Shown: piece after piece, positions 8,118-14,978 of the stretch
Layout: each line of letters opens with the position of its first letter
Numbering within the stretch: the first letter of the stretch is position 1
NCBI GenBank assembly: GCA_018716565.1
Contig: DVJT01000149.1
Coordinates: forward strand, 1-33,241
Reading direction: 5' to 3'
Origin: Candidatus Avigastranaerophilus faecigallinarum
GTDB taxonomy: Bacteria > Cyanobacteriota > Vampirovibrionia > Gastranaerophilales > Gastranaerophilaceae
Length of the DNA: 33,241 nt
Position numbers and translations under genes: made by a program
The notes under the pieces: model-generated
The model's database searches: none
What the model saw: the letters and a program-made list of their open reading frames with translations, nothing else
Told to the model about the DNA's origin: nothing

Positions 8118-8724
8118 TGAAAACCTCTCTAGCTTCCATAGGATAATCAGTGCAAATCATTATTTCTTTTATGTTTTTATATATTTCCCAAATATTTTTA
8201 TGTGCACGTTTATGTAAGTCTGGAGATACAATGCAAACTTTTTTATTTAGTCTTAAAATATCAGTGATATCACTCTCTCCAAACCAATCTGAATTAAAAC
8301 AATCTAACCAAATACCTTGTGCTTCATCTAGCATTATTGGATTTTTAATAATATCACTTTTTCCTGTGAAAACATTTAAACCTAATTTATTCTGATATAC
8401 CATTTCCGGTATACTCATATCAAAAGTAAAATAATTTGTATGATTATACTTTTCTAGGATGCGTTTTATTTCATCAGCTAAACCATCTGCCTTTATATTT
8501 AGTGCCAAAGTTAAATTTTTTCCGTCTAATATTTTTAGCAATTCTTCAAAAGACATTTCATTACCACAAGGCATATTATGTGAAATTACAACTTTTCCTT
8601 GATTATCTCTTAAATCTGTTTCTATTCCAAAACCATTGTCAAAAGCTCTCTTAAAAGCTATTTCAGTATTTTTCTCCTCTTCTTTTAACCAATAACCTCT
8701 ATGTGCTATTATTTTTGAATACAA
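8110..8724 (-). CDS. GDPD-like phosphodiesterase (PLC-like TIM barrel) of polysaccharide-locus type
   Basis: This is a 204-residue glycerophosphodiester-phosphodiesterase-fold protein with no signal peptide, so it is cytoplasmic. The catalytic set is present: H8-R9 in IAHRGYW, N19, E35 and D37 in GIETDLRD, H49 in VISHNMP, and K78 in LALNIKADG. The usual Asp after the second His is Asn. Later blocks (YFTFDMSIPEM, FTGKSDI, IWLDCF, CIVSPDLHKR, ICTDYP) match a compact subfamily I recall beside nucleotidyltransferase and HAD genes in capsule loci. It may cleave or form a glycerol-phosphate-type diester. Upstream are an AAAGGAC Shine-Dalgarno with a rather long spacer and a 61-bp gap to the recombinase-like gene. 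It is either the first gene of the operon or co-transcribed with that gene. Confidence 0.85.
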   Translation of the reverse strand: MYSKIIAHRGYWLKEEEKNTEIAFKRAFDNGFGIETDLRDNQGKVVISHNMPCGNEMSFEELLKILDGKNLTLALNIKADGLADEIKRILEKYNHTNYFTFDMSIPEMVYQNKLGLNVFTGKSDIIKNPIMLDEAQGIWLDCFNSDWFGESDITDILRLNKKVCIVSPDLHKRAHKNIWEIYKNIKEIMICTDYPMEAREVFND

Positions 8725-8785
8725 GTTATAATGTCCTTTCTTTGCAATTTTTGTTATTATTTTATTATTTATACTGTATTGATAC

Positions 8786-9331
8786 TTACAAACTTATTCC
8801 CTCTTGATACATAGTTGCAAAATTTAAGTCATCAAGTCCTATATAATCTATTGTTTGTTCTATTGAATTATGGTTAAAAAACCAGCTTAAAAATGATAAA
8901 TCTCTATATTTTTTATAGTGAAAATATGCGAATGTTTTTCTCCACGATTTTATTGAAATATCTTCACTTAATCCTAAATCTTTGCATATATTTTTAAATA
9001 ACAAGAATACCGTTGTTCTATCTATTGGTTTATTATTTTTAGTTAAAAATAATGGTGAATTTAGGTTTTTACCCTTTGTTATTTTATTTATTAATTCTTT
9101 CATCTCTTTGTTAAAAGGAATCAAGCGATTGTATAAGTCATCTTGAACTATTATTAGTCCTTTTTTGTTTTTTACATCTTTTACTGAAAGGTGTAATAAC
9201 TCGGTTATTCTTAATCCTGTGTTGATGGATAACAAGAATAAAAGCAAATCCCTTTCATTATTTTTTTTTCGATAGCTTTCTTTTATTAAATCTATGATAT
9301 TTGTATCTTTTATTGGAGTACATTTGTTCAT
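8786..9331 (-). CDS. Small tyrosine-recombinase-like protein (catalytic domain only, incomplete active site)
   Basis: This 181-residue protein corresponds to the catalytic half of a phage-integrase/Xer-type recombinase, with no room for the usual N-terminal core-binding domain. Conserved parts are NTGLRITELL (R41), KSWRKTFAYFHY (R131), NHNS (H154) and the nucleophile region DYIG (Y163). Two normally catalytic positions are changed: the His of the HxxR box is Lys128, and the beta-hairpin Lys region reads VQDDLYNR with no matching Lys. It could be a specialised or non-catalytic DNA-binding relative, or a decaying gene. An AAGGA-type Shine-Dalgarno precedes the ATG. It lies just upstream of, and in the same direction as, the glycan operon. 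Family assignment is good. Activity is doubtful. Confidence 0.8.
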   Translation of the reverse strand: MNKCTPIKDTNIIDLIKESYRKKNNERDLLLFLLSINTGLRITELLHLSVKDVKNKKGLIIVQDDLYNRLIPFNKEMKELINKITKGKNLNSPLFLTKNNKPIDRTTVFLLFKNICKDLGLSEDISIKSWRKTFAYFHYKKYRDLSFLSWFFNHNSIEQTIDYIGLDDLNFATMYQEGISL

Positions 9332-9487
9332 TTATTTCTTTGGGTCCTTTTTTAATTTGTTAAAAATAAATCGAGATTAAATGTAGCCTCAGAGTACATG
9401 TTATCATAAAAATTTTATTTTCAATTCATAATTAAATTTTGTTAATTTATCTTTTTTGTACTTTTTTACCTAATATAATTTACTTAA

Positions 9488-9519
9488 AATACAGCATTAA
9501 TATAGTTTAATGCTGTATT
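9488..9519 (-). terminator. Perfect 13-bp inverted repeat with 6-nt loop; probable terminator of the GT39 gene
   Basis: The arms AATACAGCATTAA and TTAATGCTGTATT are perfect complements around the 6-base centre TATAGT. The repeat starts 33 bp beyond the stop of the minus-strand gene 9553-11244 and is followed on that strand by TTTTAAG, so a weak Rho-independent terminator is the simplest reading. The U-tract is short and the stem AT-rich. The arm-6-arm geometry also resembles a tyrosine-recombinase core site, which matters because the recombinase-like gene starts 156 bp away. Confidence 0.5.
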
Positions 9520-9552
9520 ACAAATGAGAATTAAAAAGAATTTTTAGTTTAG

Positions 9553-11244
9553 CTAGTTTTCAATCTTTTCAAATACAAATAATGTCCAATCACCTGCTTG
9601 TGTTATGCTATCAATTCGGTAATTGTTTTTAAATGAATACAAAAGGCTATTTCTTAATGCAGAAAAAGAAAGAAATATAAATGGAGTTCTGTCATATTCT
9701 TTATTGTCATTAACTATTTTTTGAATTTTATCATTTGATAAAAAGGATACTGTATTTAAAAATATAATACCTATCCTATCTCCCTTTTTCATTTTTGAGT
9801 TAAAGTTGTCATTTACATATTTTATAATAATTTCATTAGGAAATTCCTTAAAATAATTTCTATAAATTGTTTTTCCTTTGTTAATTGTTTCATAATAGTT
9901 GTCATTGTTAAACATGAAATAATTAAAATTAAATTTGCTTATAGAATAAAAATTGTATTTTGTATTTTTATTTAAGTATCTTTCAAATTTATCTTTATCA
10001 TAATAGGTAAGTAAAACAAAATCTTTATTTTTTAGACGAGAGTTTTCAAGTAATTTTATAACAGCCAAGTGTCCTTCACTTCTTGTTCTTTTAGGTGCTG
10101 AATCAGATGATGTTAATAAATAAAATATGTTTAATGTTATGAAGATTGAAGCTAGGAGAACTTTTATGGTTTTCTTTCTGAAAGAGATTAAACCAAGCGC
10201 AAAGACTAAAATCAATATAGGGTATATTTCGCAGCTGTATTTTGTTATAAGGATTATTTTCCCTAAAATGGATAGAATTATTAATGAGATGAAAAATAAA
10301 AATGCAGATATGAAATAATAATTAATAGTTGTATTCTTTTCTTTTAAACCTCTATATATACCAATTAATCCGATAATAGAAGGCAATATTGCAAATATGA
10401 TAAATATATAATTTATATTTCCGTCTTTAAAAATATATGCCAAGATAGTATCTGGTACGTTTACTATATTTGTTTGTATTGGTGAAAAGTAATCTACAAT
10501 GCAAAATAATATTTTTGAAATTGAAAAATTAGACCAAAACTGTGATAACGATTGTGAAAATGCAACTGTAAAAAGAAAAGGTAAAATAAGTAATACGACC
10601 AGTATAAATGGGGAAATGTATTTTAGTATTATTATTAAATTTTTAGTTTTTTCCTTAAAAAATTTATTTTCTTTATATAAAAGAATGAGTAAAGTTGTAA
10701 TATTTATGAGAGAAAATATAATACCCAATGTATGCGTTGCACAAATTAAAGCATTTGTGCAAAAGAATATAATAAAATTAAACGCATTTTGTTTCTTTTC
10801 GAGTTTTATAAAAAATAACAATGTTAGAGAGCAAAGAAGCATTAGCAAGCTGTATAATCGTACTTCTTGTGCAAAATAAATATGAAATGAACTAATTGCA
10901 GTCAAAAATGAGCATAAAATACCAAGTTTTATGTTTTTAGCTTCTTTTCCCACAAAAAACATAGTAATAATTGTCAATAATGAGGGTATGACAGATGAAA
11001 TTCTTAAAGAAATATCGCTGTCTTTAAATAGAAACATCCAAATTTTTAAGTAAATATAATACAAAGGAGCATGACAGTTTCTGAACATTTCTGTAAGGAA
11101 ATCTGTAAAATCTTTTTTTGAAGCTATAAACCAACTGACATATTCGTCATTCCATAATCCTTCAGGTTTATCGATGAACCAAAGTCTAAATAAAAAAGCT
11201 ATTAAAAATATAATAAATAGTTTAAAAAAAGTATTGTTTTTCAT
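9553..11244 (-). CDS. GT39/ArnT-like integral-membrane glycosyltransferase
   Basis: This 563-residue GT-C-fold enzyme uses a polyprenyl-phosphate-linked sugar and transfers it outside the cytoplasmic membrane to a lipid, glycan or protein. The first ~400 residues hold about ten to twelve hydrophobic helices. After the first helix comes the GT-C acidic motif WNDEY (D33, E34), then CHAPLYYIYLK near residues 57-67 and AQEVRLYSLL near 126, all characteristic of the PMT/ArnT group. The last ~170 residues form a soluble periplasmic tail. It is divergent from a DPM1-like gene that could make its donor. No Shine-Dalgarno stands out. The family is secure; donor and acceptor are unknown. Confidence 0.85.
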   Translation of the reverse strand: MKNNTFFKLFIIFLIAFLFRLWFIDKPEGLWNDEYVSWFIASKKDFTDFLTEMFRNCHAPLYYIYLKIWMFLFKDSDISLRISSVIPSLLTIITMFFVGKEAKNIKLGILCSFLTAISSFHIYFAQEVRLYSLLMLLCSLTLLFFIKLEKKQNAFNFIIFFCTNALICATHTLGIIFSLINITTLLILLYKENKFFKEKTKNLIIILKYISPFILVVLLILPFLFTVAFSQSLSQFWSNFSISKILFCIVDYFSPIQTNIVNVPDTILAYIFKDGNINYIFIIFAILPSIIGLIGIYRGLKEKNTTINYYFISAFLFFISLIILSILGKIILITKYSCEIYPILILVFALGLISFRKKTIKVLLASIFITLNIFYLLTSSDSAPKRTRSEGHLAVIKLLENSRLKNKDFVLLTYYDKDKFERYLNKNTKYNFYSISKFNFNYFMFNNDNYYETINKGKTIYRNYFKEFPNEIIIKYVNDNFNSKMKKGDRIGIIFLNTVSFLSNDKIQKIVNDNKEYDRTPFIFLSFSALRNSLLYSFKNNYRIDSITQAGDWTLFVFEKIEN

Positions 11245-11306
11245 TCTTATTTTATGTTTTCATGTATATTAATAAGATAATTTTATCATATATCTGTTTG
11301 GTGAGT

Positions 11307-12245
11307 ATGAAATTAATAATTCAAATACCTTGTTATAATGAAGAAGTTGCATTACCTGTGACATTGTCTCAATTGCCAAAGCATATAGATGGCATTGATG
11401 AAATTGAAGTTTTAATATCAGATGACGGAAGTACTGATAGAACAATTGAAATAGCAAAGTCATACGGGGTTAATCATATTGTAACATCAACACATCATAG
11501 AGGTTTAGCAAAAACATTTTTGGCAGGTATTCAATGTGCTATAGAAAAGGGTGCGGATATAATTGTTAATACTGATGCAGACAATCAGTATTGTGCCGAT
11601 GATATAGAAAAACTTGTTAAGCCTATTCTTGAAAAAAAAGCGGATATAGTTATTGGTGCAAGACCAATAAAACAAATTAAAGAATTTTCTATATTTAAGA
11701 AGTTTTTACAATTCCTAGGTTCAAAGGTAGTTCGTTTATTAAGTTCTACTGCTACTGATGATGCTCCAAGCGGATTTAGAGCATTCTCCCGAGATGCTGC
11801 TTTATCAATTAATGTTTTTGATAACTATACATATACAATTGAAACTGTAATACAGTCAAAAATAAAAGGTTTACATATTTTATCTGTGCCAATTAGAGTT
11901 AATTCTTGTTATAGAAAATCTAGGCTCGTAAAAAATATTTTTACTTATGTTCAAAAAAATTCATTTACAATTTTAAGAATGTTTATAATATATAGACCAT
12001 TCAGATTTTTTGCTGCAATTGGTTCTTTTATCTCGTTTGTTGGTTTAATTTTGCTTTCCAGATTCTTATTTCTTTACTTTTTAGACCACGGTAACGGACA
12101 CATACAATCATTGATTATTTCATCAATTTTAGTTATTACAGGTATTCAGATTATAATTTTTGGTGTTTTATCTGATTTATTGGCAATAAACAGAAAACTT
12201 GTTGAAGATATACAGGTTCGAGTAAAAAAAATGGAAAACAAATAG
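11307..12245 (+). CDS. DPM1/GtrB-like family 2 glycosyltransferase (polyprenyl-phosphate sugar synthase)
   Basis: This inverting GT2 enzyme transfers a sugar from a nucleotide sugar to undecaprenyl phosphate at the inner membrane face, supplying GT-C enzymes. Its 312 residues begin MKLIIQIPCYNEE. They show SDDGSTD (38-44), NTDADNQY with the DxD at D90/D92, the acceptor-side APSGFRAF near 153-160, and two C-terminal membrane helices (about 235-257 and 270-296). I chose the ATG at 11307 because the family begins there and this leaves 62 bp for divergent promoters. An in-frame ATG at 11262 would add 15 hydrophobic residues and leave only 17 bp. A TAGCCT/AGGCTA inverted repeat begins at the stop codon. 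Confidence 0.87.
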   Translation: MKLIIQIPCYNEEVALPVTLSQLPKHIDGIDEIEVLISDDGSTDRTIEIAKSYGVNHIVTSTHHRGLAKTFLAGIQCAIEKGADIIVNTDADNQYCADDIEKLVKPILEKKADIVIGARPIKQIKEFSIFKKFLQFLGSKVVRLLSSTATDDAPSGFRAFSRDAALSINVFDNYTYTIETVIQSKIKGLHILSVPIRVNSCYRKSRLVKNIFTYVQKNSFTILRMFIIYRPFRFFAAIGSFISFVGLILLSRFLFLYFLDHGNGHIQSLIISSILVITGIQIIIFGVLSDLLAINRKLVEDIQVRVKKMENK

Positions 12246-12288
12246 CCTTATTGTACTGGAACATAGGCTAAGATAAAATTTTATTAAA

Positions 12289-13785
12289 ATGAAACATAAT
12301 CTTTTTATGAGGATTTTGTTTTCAATATTATTTTTATTTATTTTTCAACTTTCTGCTTTTTCAAACGTTGCTGAATATATTGAGTCATATACAAAATGCA
12401 GCGAAAATCAAAGTTATAAATCATTTTCTCAGATTATAAAAGGTGAAGCTTCAATTTCCGATATTGAAAAACAGATGATTTTAGATAAGGAAATATCAGA
12501 TGAATTAAATTCCCCTTTTGTTTATACAGATTTAGAAGAATGTATAAAAATTGCTTTGGATAAAAATTATGATATTCAAATTAGTGATGCAGGCAGACTT
12601 GAATCATATTGGTTAAATAAGAATGCTTATTTTCAATTACTTCCTGATGCTTATTATGATTTTAATATAAGTAATTTAGGCGGTAGTTTTTTAGTCGGAG
12701 GTATTGTTGCAACAACAGTTCACGAAGTACCGATACAAAGTATTTTTGGTGTAGAATGGTCTACAATAAATCAAGGTAAATATTTCTTTTACTTAGCACA
12801 GACAAAAAATTTATTAAAATCATCATCTGCTTCATTAGAATATACAAAGGACGAAATTTTGCTTAATACCGTTTTAGCATATTATGATTTATTAGGTATT
12901 AAGATGGAAATGGAAGTTCAGAAGGTTAATCTATATGATAGGTTGGAACAATTAAAATACACACAAGCAAGATTTGATGCGGGATTAGGTACTTTATATG
13001 ATGTAAAAAGAGCACAAGCAGAATTTGCAGGTGCGCAACTTGAATATACAACAACTATCAATTCATTAAGATTAGCACAGGCAAGTTTGGCTAATATATT
13101 AGGAATTGATGTTTTAACTGCTGTATATCCATTTGAATTTGAAGTTGACAGTAGGGAACTTATCGATCCAAATATAGATATAGAAGATTTATATAAATTC
13201 GCACTTGAAGCAAGAGAAGATATAAAAGCAAAGGAAGCTGAAATTAATGCATATAGAGCACAAAGAAGTGCAAATTATACTGATATTGTACCGGCTGTTA
13301 CGGTTTCTTATCAAAATGGTTATGTAGGAACAAAAAGAGCTGGCATGTATCCAAACAACAGAATTACATTAGATGTTAGAGCTTCTCTTGGCAAAAATAT
13401 GCTTTTAGGTACTATTACACAAATAAAAGCTGATTCTGCAGTTGTAAAACAAAAGAAATTAGAACTTATAAATCTAAAAAGAAAAGTTAAAGAAGATATC
13501 CTAAATTCTTATTATGATTCCTTGAATGCAATAAAAAAAATTGAAGCTTCTAAAGTTGAAGTTGAAACTGCCGATGTAAGTGTTGATTTATCCCTCGCAA
13601 ATATGAAAGCAGGTGAAGCTACATTTATAGATGTGATTTCTTCTCAAAATTTAAAAGTTAAAGCAAACATAAATTTAATAAAAAATATGATAGAATATAA
13701 TAAGGCACAGACAAAATTACTATTTAATATTGGTTTAATATCACCTAAAAATGTTTTAAAAGGATATAAAAGTAAGTTCTATTAG
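12289..13785 (+). CDS. TolC-family outer-membrane efflux/secretion channel
   Basis: This outer-membrane factor forms a trimeric beta-barrel plus periplasmic alpha-tunnel and serves type I secretion or efflux pumps. The 498 residues start with a signal peptide (basic MKHNLFMR, then a hydrophobic core ending ...LSAFS, cleavage near residue 25). The two OEP repeats are seen as TDLEECIKIALDKNYDIQ (~80) and LYKFALEAREDIKAKEAEI (~300). Long helices such as YTQARFDAGLGTLYDVKRAQ (~228) and LANMKAGEATFIDVISSQ (~445) are the usual tunnel repeats. It follows the GT2 gene by 43 bp. No adaptor or inner-membrane pump is encoded beside it. Its presence shows the cell has an outer membrane. Confidence 0.9.
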   Translation: MKHNLFMRILFSILFLFIFQLSAFSNVAEYIESYTKCSENQSYKSFSQIIKGEASISDIEKQMILDKEISDELNSPFVYTDLEECIKIALDKNYDIQISDAGRLESYWLNKNAYFQLLPDAYYDFNISNLGGSFLVGGIVATTVHEVPIQSIFGVEWSTINQGKYFFYLAQTKNLLKSSSASLEYTKDEILLNTVLAYYDLLGIKMEMEVQKVNLYDRLEQLKYTQARFDAGLGTLYDVKRAQAEFAGAQLEYTTTINSLRLAQASLANILGIDVLTAVYPFEFEVDSRELIDPNIDIEDLYKFALEAREDIKAKEAEINAYRAQRSANYTDIVPAVTVSYQNGYVGTKRAGMYPNNRITLDVRASLGKNMLLGTITQIKADSAVVKQKKLELINLKRKVKEDILNSYYDSLNAIKKIEASKVEVETADVSVDLSLANMKAGEATFIDVISSQNLKVKANINLIKNMIEYNKAQTKLLFNIGLISPKNVLKGYKSKFY

Positions 13786-13818
13786 TTGTGTTTAGTAGTT
13801 TATTTGAAAAGAGATGTA

Positions 13819-14904
13819 ATGAATATTTTAAGAGAGATTGTGAATAAAATTTTTTCAGTAAAAAAATCGAGTATGGAAAAAGAAATATTTCAGCAGTCAG
13901 ATATAATATTTGAATTAATACGCAAGTATGTAAAAAAAGATTATTCGATTAATATTGATATTCCTGAGAATGTTTTAAAAATAGCATTAATTGCAAGTGG
14001 TTCTTCATATCATAGTGCAACAATTGCTGCGAACTTTCTTAGAGAGAAAGTACATTGCGAAGCACAGTCATATTATGCAAGCGAGGTTGCACTTGCAGAA
14101 AGTTTTGATGTAGATAGCTCTACTTTATATATTTTTATATCTCAATCCGGAGAAACCTCTGATACAAATAAAGCATTAGATAGAATTAAAATAAAAACTG
14201 ATAAAACTTTGGCAGTAACTAATACAAAAAATTCAACTTTATTCAATAATACAAAGTATAAACTTTTGACATGTGCAGGCATTGAAAAATCTATTGCTTC
14301 AACAAAGGCAATGAGTGCCCAATTATTTTGTCTATTATTGATTGCAGCTAAAATAATGCAGCAAAAAGAACTTCCAGCTCGAGCATTTGTTGAGGAATTG
14401 CTTTGCGTGCCAGAATATATTAAAGAAACTTTTTTGAAAAGGTCAGAAATAAAAAAATATTCTAAAATTCTTGCAAATTATGAAAATGCAGCAATTCTAG
14501 CTTCTGGAATGTTCTATCCTCTTGCAAAAGAGGGTGCCTTGAAAATAAAGGAAACTTCTTATATAAATACTACAGCTTATCCTACTGGAGAATTTTTACA
14601 CGGTCATATTGCAATATTAAATAAAAAATGTGCTGTTATTGCTATAGTTAATAATCAAAATATTCAATTTACATTAGACGTCTTAAATAAAATAAATAAA
14701 GAATATAATACTGATTCTTTAATACTTTCTGCTTTTCCTCTTCCAAATATTGTTAATAATGATTTAATTTATATACAATCATCAGTTGATATTGATTTCT
14801 TATTCTCTGCATTGGTTATTTTCCAATTACTTGCTTTTGAAACAGCATCTTTTTTAAAACGAAATGTAGATAAACCTGATGGATTAGAGAAAGTTGTAAA
14901 GTAA
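13819..14904 (+). CDS. Double-SIS-domain sugar-phosphate isomerase/deaminase, GlmS C-terminal-like
   Basis: This 361-residue protein corresponds to the isomerase half of glucosamine-6-phosphate synthase without the N-terminal glutaminase. SIS domain 1 is about 53-175 (IASGSSYHSATIA; SQSGETSDT at 109-116; KSIASTKAMS at 157-166). SIS domain 2 is about 220-345 (LAKEGALKIKE with E238; TGEFLHGH with H261). The C-terminal loop KPDGLEKVVK keeps the GlmS-type lysine (K358). Without a glutaminase it could be an ammonia-dependent isomerase or a NagB-II-like deaminase acting on amino-sugar phosphates. The frame opens with TTG right after the TolC stop, but I prefer the ATG at 13819, which has a purine-rich AAAAGAGA before it. 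Linkage to TolC is by position only. Confidence 0.82.
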   Translation: MNILREIVNKIFSVKKSSMEKEIFQQSDIIFELIRKYVKKDYSINIDIPENVLKIALIASGSSYHSATIAANFLREKVHCEAQSYYASEVALAESFDVDSSTLYIFISQSGETSDTNKALDRIKIKTDKTLAVTNTKNSTLFNNTKYKLLTCAGIEKSIASTKAMSAQLFCLLLIAAKIMQQKELPARAFVEELLCVPEYIKETFLKRSEIKKYSKILANYENAAILASGMFYPLAKEGALKIKETSYINTTAYPTGEFLHGHIAILNKKCAVIAIVNNQNIQFTLDVLNKINKEYNTDSLILSAFPLPNIVNNDLIYIQSSVDIDFLFSALVIFQLLAFETASFLKRNVDKPDGLEKVVK

Positions 14905-14978
14905 ATTTTAAATTCTGTAAATATTTTCTTTTAAATGACTAAAAATTTTTTTACGGTTTTTATATTTATGGGTATTCT

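Noticed and set aside
10499-10879. 126-codon plus-strand open frame inside the GT39 gene
   Set aside because: Antisense to conserved membrane helices; AT-rich composition makes long reverse frames likely by chance.
11262-11306. Longer start for the DPM1-like gene
   Set aside because: The added residues precede the conserved family start and would leave only 17 bp for two divergent promoters.
12243-12270. TAGCCT/AGGCTA inverted repeat after the GT2 stop as a terminator
   Set aside because: Only a 6-bp stem with a 16-nt loop and no T-tract; tolC probably continues in the same transcript.
13786-13818. TTG start for the SIS-domain protein directly after the tolC stop
   Set aside because: Rare start codon with no Shine-Dalgarno; the ATG at 13819 fits the purine-rich upstream sequence better.
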